A stretch of 64,000 bases of DNA from Phycicoccus sp. Soil802 (lineage in GTDB: Bacteria; Actinomycetota; Actinomycetes; Actinomycetales; Dermatophilaceae): contig NZ_LMSS01000004.1 of assembly GCF_001429605.1 (NCBI RefSeq), positions 1-64,000 on the forward strand, read 5' to 3'. The translations under genes and the position numbers were made by a program. The first letter of the stretch is position 1. Every line of letters begins with the position of its first letter. The notes under the pieces were generated by a model, which was not told the origin of the DNA, made no database searches, and saw nothing but the letters and a program-made list of their open reading frames with translations. This document shows positions 52,487-62,982 of this stretch, piece after piece.

Positions 52487-53787
52487 TGCGCGAGAGGCTT
52501 CGGCGCATCGACCTGAGGGGGGCCATCGGGGTCCTCTGCGGGGCCTGCGTCGTGGTCTCCGTGTGGCTGGCGCGTGACTCGGTCGGCGGCCTGGCCGGCG
52601 ATGTCGGCCTGGAGATGCTGATCTTCCTCGTGGCCATCGCGCTGGGCGAGACGGCGCGGCTGACCATCCTGACCGGCCGCGAGACGGCGCCGATGTCCAC
52701 AGCGGCAGCGCTGGGGCTGTCGTTCACCGCGTTGACAGCACCCGGCGACCAGCAGGTCGACGCCAGCGTCGTGGTGGCCACCATCTCGCTGGGCATGGCC
52801 TGTGGGTTGCTGATCCTGCGCCTCGCCACGGGGTCGGGCCACTGGGGCGGCACGGCGGCCCGTCTGCTCGCAGCAGCCAGTGCGGCGGTGGTCTACCGGT
52901 CGGTCGACTTCAACGGCCACACCCTGATCGTGTGGCAGGAGGAGTGGTCCGACCACCGCTGGCTCGTGGCGGTCCTGATGCTCTCCGTCGGCGCGCTCGC
53001 CATGCTGGTCGACCTCACGCTCGAGGCCGCCGTGCGAGCCGGGCGCGACCACGCCCCGCTGCTCAGGTCGGTGGTCGACGAGGTCCGGTCCAGTGGCGGG
53101 CTGGCCACCGCCCTGGTGTCGTCGGGTGCCCTGATCGCCCTGGCCGAGTTCGCCGTCGGGGTGGCCGCGCTGCCGCTGTTCCTCTTCCCGCTGCTGCTGA
53201 CCTACTTCGCCGTCCAGCGCTACGCCTCGATCCGCACCACGTACCGGCAGACCATCGGGGCCCTCTCCTCGCTGACCGACCGGGCCGGCTACACCCGCAC
53301 GTCGCACGCCCAGCGGGTCGCCGACATCGCCGTGGCCGTCGGCCGTGACATGGGCATGGGCCAGCGCGAGCTCACCGACCTGGAGTATGCCGCGCTGCTG
53401 CACGACCTCGGCCAGGTCGCCCTGCGGGCCCCCATCCCCGAGGGCGCGACCGTGATGGCGGCCCCCGCCGACCAGCAGCGAATCGCCCACGACGGCGCCG
53501 AGATCGTCCGCACCACCGGGGTGCTCGACAACGTCGCAGCCATCCTCGAGTCCCAGACGACTCCCTATCGGCAGGTCCGCGAGTTCGGGCAGGAGCTGCC
53601 GATGTCGAGCCGCATCATCAAGGTCGCCAACGCCTACGACGACCTCTGTGCCCCCAGTGGCAACGACGACCGCGCGATGGAGCGGATCCACCTCGGGCTG
53701 GGCTACGAGTACGACCCCCGGGTGGTCGACTCGCTCACCCGGGTGCTCGAGCGCCGTCGGGGTCGCACGCCCCTGCCGGCCGGCTGA
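52486..53787 (+). CDS. Membrane HD-domain protein with degenerate GYP motif
   Basis: 433 residues with the same layout as the preceding gene: about seven helices then an HD domain (HAQRVADIAVAVGRDM, LLHDLGQVALRAPIPEG). The second half has lost the GYP motif: where the partner has HHERYDGRGYP it reads ILESQTTPYRQVREFG. It is therefore a diverged paralogue that may be inactive, use another substrate, or regulate its neighbour. The ATG 52486 overlaps the previous stop. Confidence 0.82.
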   Translation: MRERLRRIDLRGAIGVLCGACVVVSVWLARDSVGGLAGDVGLEMLIFLVAIALGETARLTILTGRETAPMSTAAALGLSFTALTAPGDQQVDASVVVATISLGMACGLLILRLATGSGHWGGTAARLLAAASAAVVYRSVDFNGHTLIVWQEEWSDHRWLVAVLMLSVGALAMLVDLTLEAAVRAGRDHAPLLRSVVDEVRSSGGLATALVSSGALIALAEFAVGVAALPLFLFPLLLTYFAVQRYASIRTTYRQTIGALSSLTDRAGYTRTSHAQRVADIAVAVGRDMGMGQRELTDLEYAALLHDLGQVALRAPIPEGATVMAAPADQQRIAHDGAEIVRTTGVLDNVAAILESQTTPYRQVREFGQELPMSSRIIKVANAYDDLCAPSGNDDRAMERIHLGLGYEYDPRVVDSLTRVLERRRGRTPLPAG

Positions 53788-53874
53788 CGCGGCCGAGCCG
53801 CAGCGCGGCATACCTGCTCCGCCTCCTGGCGGACCGCACGGCCCACCTGCCGGCGGCGGCCGGACCACGCAGTG

Positions 53875-53907
53875 GGCGGTGCCGGGACCACGTCCCGACA
53901 CCGCCCG
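53875..53907. terminator. Bidirectional terminator between convergent genes
   Basis: GGGCGGTG-C-CGGGAC, loop CAC, GTCCCG-A-CACCGCCC: 14 pairs with one mismatch. Confidence 0.8.
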
Positions 53908-53927
53908 GCCCTGCTGGAGCCGCGTCG

Positions 53928-55604
53928 CTAGGGCGTGCCCGTGGTGAGGTGGGCGTCCATGGCGAGGTTCTTCTCCACGCGGGGGTCGCCCGCGTCGGCG
54001 AAGTAGTCGCCCCGGATCGTCTCGTCGCGACCGGCGTCGACCTTCATCGCCGTCAGCACGAGGGTCAGGACCACGGCCACCACGAGGTTGATGACGAACG
54101 CCGTCATCGCGATGTAGCCCAGGTCGCCGAGCACCGGGATCGGGTCCAAGGACCCTCCGAAGTGCGCGACCTTGCTGCGCGGGTTCGCCACGCCCCACGC
54201 CGCATAGGTGCCGTAGGCCATGCCGGCCGCCCAGCCGGCCAGCAGGGCCCACCGGTGGAACCACCGCGTGTAGAGGCCGAACACGATGGCAGGGAGGGTC
54301 TGCAGGATCCAGATGCCACCCAGGAGCTGGAAGTTGATCGCGTTCTGCTTGTCGAGGGTCAGCACGAAGACCAGGGCGAAGGCCTTGACCAGCAGCGAGA
54401 CCAGCTTGCCGACCTTGGCCTCCTGGGCGTGCGTCGCGTCGGGCTTGAGCCACTCCTTGTAGATGTTGCGGGTGAAGGTGTTGGCCGCCGCGATCGACAT
54501 GATCGCCGCTGGGACCAGCGCCCCGATCGCTACCGCGGCGAAGGCGACGCCGGCGAACCAGCTCGGGAACGAGTCCTCGAACAGCTGGGGGATCACCAGC
54601 TGGGCGTTCGGCTTGCCGTCGAGACCGATCGGCTTGGTGCCCGCCGCGATCGCGACCCAGCCGAGCAGGGCCAGGAGGCCGAGCACGAACGAATAGGCCG
54701 GGAGGATCGAGGCGTTGCGCCGGATCGTGTTGCGGCTCGAGCTCGACAGGGTCGCCGTGATCGAGTGGGGATACATGAACAGCGCGAGCGCGGAGCCGAA
54801 TGCCAGGGTGGCGTAGGCGACGAACTGCTGCTGCGACGGGATGAACGCGCCATTGGGCTTGCCGTCGATCGCGTTGGGGGCCGCCATCTTCTTCTCGGCC
54901 GCACCGAAGATCGCGTCCCAACCGCCGAACTTCGTCGGCAGGTAGATCACGGCGACGATGATGACGAGGTAGATCAGGGCGTCCTTGACGAACGCGATGA
55001 CCGCCGGAGCGCGCAGGCCGCTGGAGTAGGTGTAGGCGGCGAGCAGTGCGAACGCGATGAAGAGCGGGAGGTCGCGAGCCAGCACGCTCTCGCCACCGAT
55101 ACCCGCCACCTCGAGGACGGCCTGGATGCCGACCAGCTGCAGCGCGATGTAGGGCATCGTCGCGAGGATGCCGGTGACGGCCACCGCGAGCGACAGGCCA
55201 CGGGAGCCGTAGCGCCCGCGGACGAAGTCGGCCGGCGTCACGTAGCCGTGCCGGTGGCTGACCGACCACAGGCGGGCCATGAAGATGAAGATGATCGGGT
55301 AGAGCACGATCGTGTAGGGGACCGCGAAGAACCCGGCGACGGCACCGGTCGCGAACATCGCTGCCGGGACCGCGACGAACGTGTACGCGGTGTAGAGGTC
55401 GCCCCCGAGGAGGAACCAGGTCACCCAGGTGCCGAAGCGGCGACCGCCCAGGCCCCACTCGTCGAGCGACTCCATGCTGTCGGCCTTGCGCCACCGGGTG
55501 GCCCAGAAGCCCATCCCGGTCACGAGCGCGAAGAGCAGGATGAGGACGGTCAGGGCGACGCCGTTGACGCTCGAGTCGGTCACGGCGGGTGCGAGCGCGG
55601 TCAT
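53928..55604 (-). CDS. Sodium:solute symporter (monocarboxylate type)
   Basis: 558 residues, about 13 helices. LGGRRFGTWVTWFLLGGDLY, ARLWSVSHRHGYVTPADFVR and RYGSRGLSLAVAVTGILATM are typical of SSS carriers such as MctP/ActP. The DUF3311 partner gene upstream, overlapping by four bases, is the usual companion. Transport of acetate, pyruvate or lactate with Na+ is inferred. ATG 55604 overlaps the DUF3311 stop. Confidence 0.9.
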   Translation of the reverse strand: MTALAPAVTDSSVNGVALTVLILLFALVTGMGFWATRWRKADSMESLDEWGLGGRRFGTWVTWFLLGGDLYTAYTFVAVPAAMFATGAVAGFFAVPYTIVLYPIIFIFMARLWSVSHRHGYVTPADFVRGRYGSRGLSLAVAVTGILATMPYIALQLVGIQAVLEVAGIGGESVLARDLPLFIAFALLAAYTYSSGLRAPAVIAFVKDALIYLVIIVAVIYLPTKFGGWDAIFGAAEKKMAAPNAIDGKPNGAFIPSQQQFVAYATLAFGSALALFMYPHSITATLSSSSRNTIRRNASILPAYSFVLGLLALLGWVAIAAGTKPIGLDGKPNAQLVIPQLFEDSFPSWFAGVAFAAVAIGALVPAAIMSIAAANTFTRNIYKEWLKPDATHAQEAKVGKLVSLLVKAFALVFVLTLDKQNAINFQLLGGIWILQTLPAIVFGLYTRWFHRWALLAGWAAGMAYGTYAAWGVANPRSKVAHFGGSLDPIPVLGDLGYIAMTAFVINLVVAVVLTLVLTAMKVDAGRDETIRGDYFADAGDPRVEKNLAMDAHLTTGTP

Positions 55605-55909
55605 CGGCCGGCCTCCTCGTCGTCGCGGCGGCGGGTCTCAGCGTCGCGGTGGCCCGGCATGGGGCGGTGCGGGCGGGCCCTGAGGACCAGCTTGTAGGCC
55701 GTGAAGGTCAGCGCGGAGCAGAGGAAGACCCAGAGGAACTGGTACCAGATGAAGAAGGGGAACCCCCAGAGCTCGGGGTCCTTGCGCGCGTAGCTGCCGA
55801 CCCAGGCCAGCGCCACCAGTGGGAGGGCGAGCAGGACGCCGGCAATGGCCAGCAGGCCCTTGTTGGCAGGGGGGACTGTGTCGTGATCGACGTCGGTGTC
55901 GATGCTCAC
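55601..55909 (-). CDS. DUF3311 small membrane protein
   Basis: 102 residues with two helices (GLLAIAGVLLALPLVALAWV; FPFFIWYQFLWVFLCSALTF) and a charged C-terminal tail. The pattern PFFIWYQFLW is the DUF3311 signature; members are accessory subunits of SSS symporters. GTG 55909 has GGAGG five bases upstream. The stop overlaps the symporter start (ATGA). Confidence 0.88.
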   Translation of the reverse strand: MSIDTDVDHDTVPPANKGLLAIAGVLLALPLVALAWVGSYARKDPELWGFPFFIWYQFLWVFLCSALTFTAYKLVLRARPHRPMPGHRDAETRRRDDEEAGR

Positions 55910-56116
55910 CGTGACCTCCAATGGAGAGTGGGCGGCTGCGGGAGGGCAGCCAGTGCGTACGATATGCCCGACTCGTCGGTAACTGTGGGAGAAAACAGGG
56001 GTCACTTCAGCACCAACCCGCAGGTGGCGGGCGCGCGGCGGCTCACCGTCGGCTGGCCCCCGGGACGACGAACGCCCGCCCCGCGGTGCGGGACGGGCGA
56101 ACGGCTGGAGCGGGCC

Positions 56117-56515
56117 TCAGGCGGCCTTGGTCTCCTTGAAGATCTTGTCGATCTCGTCGATCTTGGCGAGCAGCTCGTCCGCCTTCGCGGCGTCGAACTC
56201 ACCCTTGGTGCCCGACGCGCCAGCCAGCTTGGTGGCCTGGTTGAACAGCGTGTGCAGGTCCGGGTACTTCTCGAAGTGCGGGGGCTTGAAGTAGTCGGTC
56301 CACAGCACCCACAGGTGGTGCTTGACCAGCTCGGAGCGCTGCTCCTTGATGACGACTGCGCGGGTGCGGAAGTCGGGGTCGTCGTTGTCGGCGACCTTGG
56401 CGATGATCGCCTTGATCGACTCGGCCTCAATGCGCGCCTGGGCGGGGTCGTAGACACCACAGGGCAGGTCGCAGTGGGCGCTGACCTCGGTGGTACGGAA
56501 AATGCGGGAGAGCAT
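56117..56515 (-). CDS. sodN: Nickel superoxide dismutase precursor
   Basis: 132 residues. After a 13-residue leader (MLSRIFRTTEVSA) comes HCDLPCGVYDP, the nickel hook: mature His1 (residue 14), Cys2 and Cys6 bind nickel. The helical remainder (AESIKAIIAKVADNDDPDFR, HLWVLWTDYFKPPHFEKYP) fits the family. The leader is cut by the SodX protease encoded just upstream. ATG 56515 has AAGGGA upstream. Two 16-base direct repeats lie in the leader region. Confidence 0.96.
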   Translation of the reverse strand: MLSRIFRTTEVSAHCDLPCGVYDPAQARIEAESIKAIIAKVADNDDPDFRTRAVVIKEQRSELVKHHLWVLWTDYFKPPHFEKYPDLHTLFNQATKLAGASGTKGEFDAAKADELLAKIDEIDKIFKETKAA

Positions 56516-56540
56516 GCGAATCCCTTCTGCGAGGTGGACC

Positions 56541-56583
56541 TCCGGGCGTAGCAGGAAAATGTGAACTTCCGGGCGTAGCAGGA
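56541..56583. repeat. Two 16-base direct repeats upstream of sodN
   Basis: TCCGGGCGTAGCAGGA occurs perfectly at 56541-56556 and 56568-56583, a step of 27 bases, within 30-70 bases of the sodN start. They could be operator copies or a recent duplication. Confidence 0.8.
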
Positions 56584-56684
56584 GATCAGAAACTTTCACG
56601 TGCGCCTTCGACCCTACAACGCAGGTCAGCGGGCCGCACGGCACCCCCCGGGGCTGCCCGGCATACGGAACGGGTATGCCGCGA

Positions 56685-56722
56685 GAGCGGCTCCCACCCG
56701 TGGCGACGCGGGGGAGCCGCTC
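56685..56722 (-). terminator. Terminator after sodX
   Basis: GAGCGGCTCCC and complement with a 16-base loop, ending three bases beyond the sodX stop codon. A neighbouring GGCATAC...GTATGCC inverted repeat lies at 56660-56680. It separates sodX transcription from sodN. Confidence 0.75.
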
Positions 56723-56724
56723 AC

Positions 56725-57096
56725 TCAGCCGAGGTCGGGTCGACCCCGGCGCGGGCCGGGGATGCGGACCCGGTGGGGGATCCGGAAGAGCACGATCGCG
56801 CGGATCTGCTCGCGAGCCAGCGAGCCGATGCCGTGCGTCCACGAGTCGGCGACACCGAGCGCACTCTGGTTGTCGCTCTCCACCCAGTAGCGCCGCCGGT
56901 CGCTCGGGTCGCGCATCGTGACCCGCTTGATGGCCAGCGGTCGCGGGTTCCCGGAGTCGTCGTCGGGCAGCCGGACGATGGCGAGTCGGCCCAGCCGCGG
57001 TGGTGCGCCGCGCAGGACGAGCATCCGGTCACCGGTGTGGAGGGTGGGCTCCATGGACCGTCCGCGGACGACCACGACGCCGAGCCCCACCGGCAT
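56725..57096 (-). CDS. sodX: Nickel-SOD maturation protease SodX
   Basis: 123 residues of the S24/S26 signal-peptidase-like fold. The Ser/Lys pair is S14 in RGRSMEPTL and K57 in LAIKRVT. It removes the N-terminal leader of SodN so that the nickel-binding His becomes N-terminal. ATG 57096 overlaps the stop of the ABC ATPase gene (TGATG), placing it in the amino-acid transport operon. Confidence 0.92.
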   Translation of the reverse strand: MPVGLGVVVVRGRSMEPTLHTGDRMLVLRGAPPRLGRLAIVRLPDDDSGNPRPLAIKRVTMRDPSDRRRYWVESDNQSALGVADSWTHGIGSLAREQIRAIVLFRIPHRVRIPGPRRGRPDLG

Positions 57097-57983
57097 CAGG
57101 CGGGACCCTCGTCGCCCAGGCCGGCGAGGTGCGCGGCCTCTTCCAGGGCCTTCTCGTGCGCCTCCTCCTCCTGCCGCATCCGCCGGAGGAAGCTGCGGGT
57201 GCGCTCGTGCTGCGGGTTGGAGATCACCTCGCTCGGCGGACCCTGCTCGACGACCACGCCACCGTCCATGAAGACCACGCGGTCGGCCACGTCACGGGCG
57301 AAGCCCATCTCGTGGGTCACCACGATCATGGTCATACCGTCCTGGGCGAGCTGGCGCATCACCCGGAGGACCTCGCCGACGAGCTCGGGGTCGAGCGCCG
57401 AGGTGGGCTCGTCGAAGAGCATCAGCTTGGGCTGCATGGCGAGGGCCCGGGCGATCGCGATGCGCTGCTGCTGACCGCCCGAGAGCTGGGCGGGGTAGGC
57501 GCTGGGCTTGTCCTTGAGCCCCACCTGGTCGAGCAGGGCGAGGGCGCGCTCGCGGACCGCCTTCTTCTTCTCCCCCTTGACCTGGATCGGCGCCTCCATG
57601 ATGTTCTCGAGCGCCGTGAGGTGGGGGAACAGGTTGAACCGCTGGAAGACCATGCCGATCTCACGGCGCTGGGCGGCGATCCGCTTGTCCGTCAGCCGGT
57701 GCAGCGTCCCGCTGCGGTCCTCGTAGCCCATCAGGTCGCCGTCCACCCAGATCCGGCCGCCGTCGATCGACTCGAGCTGGTTGATACAGCGCAGGAAGGT
57801 GGTCTTGCCCGACCCGGACGGGCCGAGCAGGCAGACCACCTCACCGGGGTGGACGTCCATGTCGATGCCCTTGAGCACCTCGTTGCCGTGGAACGCCTTG
57901 GTGACGTTGACGGCGTGGACCAGGGGGTCCCCGGTGCTCTTGCCGGTGTCCGTGCTGGAGCCGGTGCGGGTGTCGGTGCTCAT
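57096..57983 (-). CDS. Amino-acid ABC transporter ATPase
   Basis: 295 residues. Walker A GPSGSGKT, signature [15 protein letters not shown], Walker [15 protein letters not shown], and [16 protein letters not shown], typical of the polar amino-acid uptake (GlnQ) group. The C-terminal tail is Glu/Ala-rich. ATG 57983 overlaps the permease stop (TGATG). Confidence 0.93.
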   Translation of the reverse strand: MSTDTRTGSSTDTGKSTGDPLVHAVNVTKAFHGNEVLKGIDMDVHPGEVVCLLGPSGSGKTTFLRCINQLESIDGGRIWVDGDLMGYEDRSGTLHRLTDKRIAAQRREIGMVFQRFNLFPHLTALENIMEAPIQVKGEKKKAVRERALALLDQVGLKDKPSAYPAQLSGGQQQRIAIARALAMQPKLMLFDEPTSALDPELVGEVLRVMRQLAQDGMTMIVVTHEMGFARDVADRVVFMDGGVVVEQGPPSEVISNPQHERTRSFLRRMRQEEEAHEKALEEAAHLAGLGDEGPA

Positions 57984-58933
57984 CAGTGACCTGCCGTGAT
58001 CGTGTCGAGCTTGCGCCGGGTGGCCTTGGACGGGGCGCCGAAGCCGCGTCCGTAGTAGCGCTCGAGGTAGTACTGCCCAACCATCAGGATCGAGCACACG
58101 ATGAGGTACCACAAGGTGGCGGCCATGAAGCCGGGCACGATCTGGAAGCTCCGCGAGCCGAAGCCGTAGGCCTGGAAGTAGAGCTCGGTGATGATCGATG
58201 CGGCGATGAACAGCGAGGTGTCCTTGACCATGGCGATCGTCTCGTTGCCGGTCGGGGGCACGATGACGCGCATCGCCTGCGGCAGCACGATCCGCCGCAT
58301 GGTCTTGCCGGGGGGCATGCCGAGGGCGTGCGCCGCCTCGGTCTGGCCCCGGTCCACGGACATGATGCCGGCGCGGGCGATCTCGGCCATGTAGGCGGCC
58401 TCGGAGAGCCCGAGGCCCAGGATGCCGATCCAGATCGAGGACGAGATGTCGTTCCAGCTGAAGCTGAAGAAGGTCAGGTCGTTGCCGAGGCCGAGCGCCT
58501 TGGACAGCTGCTGCCCGAACGGGATGCCGATGTCGATCGGGTTGTAGAGCACCGCGATCGCGCCACCGAGGATGGCCAGCAGGACGTAGCGCGGCATCGC
58601 CCGGAAGAACCAGGTGTAGACGAACGCCACCCCTCGCAGCACCGGGTTGGTCGACAGCCGCATGACGGCCAGCGCGATCCCGAGCACGATGCCGAGGACC
58701 ATCGCACCGATGGTGCCGAAGATGGTCCCCTTCCACAGCCCGTCGATGACCGGCCGCTGCTGCATGATCTCGAACGCGAAGGACCAGTTCCAGTTCGGGT
58801 TGGTGACCACCGAGCTCACCATCATGGCGACGACCACGAGGATCACGGCGATCGCCACCCAGCGCCAGGGGTGCCGGACCGGCCGGGCGTGGATCTTGCC
58901 CGGCCGGTCCGCTGCAGCGGCGGGGGTGGACAT
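57983..58933 (-). CDS. Amino-acid ABC transporter permease
   Basis: 316 residues. An N-terminal extra helix precedes the His/Glu/Gln/Arg-family permease domain: [40 protein letters not shown], and EAA loop [20 protein letters not shown]. It is the single permease of the operon and should form a homodimer. The ATG 58933 overlaps the binding-protein stop. Confidence 0.92.
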   Translation of the reverse strand: MSTPAAAADRPGKIHARPVRHPWRWVAIAVILVVVAMMVSSVVTNPNWNWSFAFEIMQQRPVIDGLWKGTIFGTIGAMVLGIVLGIALAVMRLSTNPVLRGVAFVYTWFFRAMPRYVLLAILGGAIAVLYNPIDIGIPFGQQLSKALGLGNDLTFFSFSWNDISSSIWIGILGLGLSEAAYMAEIARAGIMSVDRGQTEAAHALGMPPGKTMRRIVLPQAMRVIVPPTGNETIAMVKDTSLFIAASIITELYFQAYGFGSRSFQIVPGFMAATLWYLIVCSILMVGQYYLERYYGRGFGAPSKATRRKLDTITAGH

Positions 58934-59847
58934 CAGGGCTGCGGGTTCACAGCGAAGTCGCTGATCGCGCCGCCCTCGGTCTTCCACTTGGTGAGGATCG
59001 ACTTGTACGTGCCGTCGGCCTCGAGCGACTTGAGCGCGTCGGCGATGGCCTGCCCGAAGTCGGTCTGGTCCTTGGGGAGCACGTAGCCGTAGGGCGCCGA
59101 GTCGTACTGCTCACCGAGCAGCTCGAGCTTGCCCTGGGTCGTCGCGACGGCGCTGATGGCCGGCGGCAGGTCGACGAGCATGGCGTCCGCCTTGCCGGTC
59201 AGCACGGCCGACGTCACCTTGGCCTGGTCGGCGTCGACGATCGGCTTGATGGCGGGCTTGCCGGCATCCGTGCAGTCCTTGCTGCGCTTGGGCAGGTCGA
59301 CATCGGCCTGGACGGTGGCCTTCTGGACCGCGATGTTGAGGCCGCACGCGCTGGCCGGGTCGACCTTCTTGGGGTTGCCCTTCTGCGTGACCCACTGGGT
59401 GCCGGCCGTGAAGTAGCTGACCATCGTGGCTTCCTTCTCGCGGTCCGCATTGACCGTGAAGGACGAGACGCCCACGTCGTACTTGCCGCTCTTGACACCC
59501 AGGATGATCTGGTCGAAGCCGGTCGGGACCCACTCGGTCTTGATGCCGAACTTGGCCATCACCGCGTCGAAGAGCTCGACGTCCATCCCGATGACGGTCT
59601 TGCCGTCCGTGTCGAGGTACTCGTTCGGCTGGTAGGTCGCGTCCGTGCCGATGACGATCTTCCCGGCGCTCTTGACCTTGGCGGGCAGCTTGGCCACCAG
59701 GGCCTGGTCGACGGTCGCCTTGGTCGTGGAGCTGCTCGAGCTGCTGGTGTTCGTGGACAGCGAGTCGGATCCACAGGCGGAGAGTGCCAGTCCGGCGGTG
59801 GCCAGCCCCGCGATCAGGAGCGTGGCAGGGCGAAGGCGGTGGGTCAT
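58933..59847 (-). CDS. Amino-acid ABC transporter substrate-binding lipoprotein
   Basis: 304 residues. Lipobox [10 protein letters not shown] follows the signal peptide, then a Ser/Thr linker. [40 protein letters not shown] and [20 protein letters not shown] are family 3 solute-binding motifs. It captures a polar or charged amino acid. ATG 59847 is first in a coupled operon with permease, ATPase and sodX. Confidence 0.92.
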   Translation of the reverse strand: MTHRLRPATLLIAGLATAGLALSACGSDSLSTNTSSSSSSTTKATVDQALVAKLPAKVKSAGKIVIGTDATYQPNEYLDTDGKTVIGMDVELFDAVMAKFGIKTEWVPTGFDQIILGVKSGKYDVGVSSFTVNADREKEATMVSYFTAGTQWVTQKGNPKKVDPASACGLNIAVQKATVQADVDLPKRSKDCTDAGKPAIKPIVDADQAKVTSAVLTGKADAMLVDLPPAISAVATTQGKLELLGEQYDSAPYGYVLPKDQTDFGQAIADALKSLEADGTYKSILTKWKTEGGAISDFAVNPQP

Positions 59848-60152
59848 GCGGTGAGGTTCCTTCCTCGATGGCGAGTGGCGGGCAGGGGCGCGGCGCCACG
59901 TGGGGGACTGACCGGCATACTGCCACTCCGATGGGGCGACGCGGGTCACACTCGCGTTACGACAGTGGTTTCGCGGTCGCCGTTGTGCCACCATGAACTC
60001 GCGGGTAACCCCCGCACCTTGCGTTTGAGAGGCCACACCCGGCTGTCGTTCGACCGCGCGGCTCGATCCGTGCGCGGTGTGTGCCCCACGCAGTTCTGCT
60101 GTGAGCAACTTCTTCTGTTCGCAGCTCCGACCCCTTTTGAGGTGACTCGTCC
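59848..60152. promoter_or_regulatory. Divergent promoter region, amino-acid ABC / malic enzyme
   Basis: 305 bases with no protein-like frame. It must hold both promoters. GAGGTG lies ten bases before ATG 60153 and a GAGGAAGGAA stretch lies before ATG 59847. A GGCATAC motif lies near 59915. No clear repeat or operator was seen. Confidence 0.5.
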
Positions 60153-61310
<1,158 letters not shown>

Positions 61311-61338
61311 GCCCCGATCGGCAGCCGACCTCGAACCG

Positions 61339-61480
61339 GCCCTTGAGCCGGCTTGGAGCCGGCCGTGGGGCCGGCCGTGGGGCCGGCCGTGGGGCGGGCC
61401 GTGGGGCCGGCCCTGGAGCCAGCCCTGGAGCCAGCCTTGGAGCTAGTCCTGGCCCTGGTCCTGGTCCTGGTCCTGGTCCG
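61339..61480. repeat. 12-bp minisatellite reaching into rmlC
   Basis: About eleven imperfect 12-base units, consensus TGGRGCCGGCCS, run from the malic-enzyme downstream region into the 3' end of rmlC. There the last units degrade into CTGGTC hexamers that encode a [11 protein letters not shown] tail. Copy number may vary between strains. Confidence 0.8.
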
Positions 61481-62072
61481 CGAGCTCGCGGGCCAGGGCC
61501 AGGCAGGCGCCGTAGGAAGGCAGCAGGTTCTCGTCCAGGGCCTGGGCCAGCGACGGCGCCGCTGCGTCCTTGGGCGACAGCAGGGGTTCGAGACCGTCCG
61601 GGAAGACCAGTCCCACCTCGGCGTCGAGCGGGTGGATGCCGTGCTCCCGGCCGGGGTTGTAGGCCGCGGTGCACAGGTACATCGCCGTGGTGTCGTCCTC
61701 GAGCGCCACGAAGGCGTGCCCGAGCCCCTCAGCGAGGTAGACCGCCCGCCGGTCGACCGTGTCGAGCAGGACCGAGTCCCACTGGCCGAAGGTCGGCGAC
61801 CCCACCCGCAGGTCGATGACGAAGTCGAGGAGGGCGCCTGACAGGGCGGTGACGTACTTCGCCTGCGACGGCGGGACGTCGGCGAAGTGGATGCCTCGCA
61901 CGGTCCCGCGCGACGACACCGAGATGTTGGTCTGGACGACCTGGGGGCGGTGCCCGATGACCTCCGCGAGGAGGTCACCGCGGAACGACTCGAGGAACAC
62001 GCCCCGGTCGTCGGGGAACTGGCGCGGGGTGACCTCGAACGCGTCGGCGATCGAGAGGGGGCGGATCTGCAC
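61443..62072 (-). CDS. rmlC: dTDP-4-dehydrorhamnose 3,5-epimerase
   Basis: 209 residues. [36 protein letters not shown] (catalytic His region), [18 protein letters not shown] and [17 protein letters not shown] fit RmlC. The C terminus ends in an Asp-Gln repeat from the minisatellite. GTG 62072 overlaps the rmlA stop (TAGTG). It acts third in dTDP-L-rhamnose synthesis. Confidence 0.93.
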   Translation of the reverse strand: MQIRPLSIADAFEVTPRQFPDDRGVFLESFRGDLLAEVIGHRPQVVQTNISVSSRGTVRGIHFADVPPSQAKYVTALSGALLDFVIDLRVGSPTFGQWDSVLLDTVDRRAVYLAEGLGHAFVALEDDTTAMYLCTAAYNPGREHGIHPLDAEVGLVFPDGLEPLLSPKDAAAPSLAQALDENLLPSYGACLALARELADQDQDQDQGQD

Positions 62073-62947
62073 TAGCCGGCCCCGGCCTCTTCGAGGAGCC
62101 CGGTCAGGTAGGCGCCGTAGCCGCTCTTGCGCAGCGACGCCGCGAGCTCGGCGAACTGCGTGTCGGTGAGCCAGCCGTTGCGCCAGGCGATCTCCTCGAT
62201 GCACCCGATCTTCTGTCCCTGCCTGGCCTCGACCACGTGCACGAACTGCGCGGCGTCCATCAGCCCCTCGAACGTGCCGGTGTCGAACCACGCGGTGCCG
62301 CGCGGCAGGACGGTGACGGTGAGGTCGCCCCGCTGCAGGTACGCGTCGTTGACACCGGTGATCTCCAGCTCGCCGCGGTCGCTGGGCTCGAGGCCGCGGG
62401 CGATCGCGACGACGTCGTTGTCGTAGAAGTAGAGACCGGGCACCGCGTAGGAGGACTTCGGGTGCTCTGGCTTCTCCTCGATGGAGATGACGCGGCCGTC
62501 CTCGGCGAACTCGACGACGCCGTAGGCGGACGGGTCGGTCACGTGGTAGGCGAAGATCTGGCCCCCGGTGACGTCGGTGTTCGCCGCCAACGAGGTGCCG
62601 AGGCCGGTGCCGTAGAAGATGTTGTCGCCCAGCACGAGGGCCACCGAGTCGTCGCCGATGAAGTCGGCACCGATGATGAAGGCCTGGGCGAGGCCGTCGG
62701 GGCTCGGTTGCACGGCGAAGGTCAGCGCGACACCCCACCGCGACCCGTCACCGAGCAGTCGCTGGAACTGCGCCTGGTCCTCGGGGGTCGTGATGACCAG
62801 CACCTCGCGGATCCCGGCCATCATCAGGGTCGAGAGCGGGTAGTAGATCATCGGCTTGTCGTAGACGGGCATGAGCTGCTTGCTGATGCCGAGCGTGATC
62901 GGGTGCAGCCGCGTGCCTGACCCCCCTGCCAGGATGATGCCCTTCAT
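62072..62947 (-). CDS. rmlA: Glucose-1-phosphate thymidylyltransferase
   Basis: 291 residues. The start [20 protein letters not shown] is the nucleotidyltransferase signature. [33 protein letters not shown] and [20 protein letters not shown] are typical RmlA. It makes dTDP-glucose, the first step to dTDP-rhamnose. ATG 62947 is 65 bases from the divergent rmlB start. Confidence 0.95.
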   Translation of the reverse strand: MKGIILAGGSGTRLHPITLGISKQLMPVYDKPMIYYPLSTLMMAGIREVLVITTPEDQAQFQRLLGDGSRWGVALTFAVQPSPDGLAQAFIIGADFIGDDSVALVLGDNIFYGTGLGTSLAANTDVTGGQIFAYHVTDPSAYGVVEFAEDGRVISIEEKPEHPKSSYAVPGLYFYDNDVVAIARGLEPSDRGELEITGVNDAYLQRGDLTVTVLPRGTAWFDTGTFEGLMDAAQFVHVVEARQGQKIGCIEEIAWRNGWLTDTQFAELAASLRKSGYGAYLTGLLEEAGAG

Positions 62948-62982
62948 GGGACCCGACCCTAGTGCGAGCAAGCCCGCCGTGA

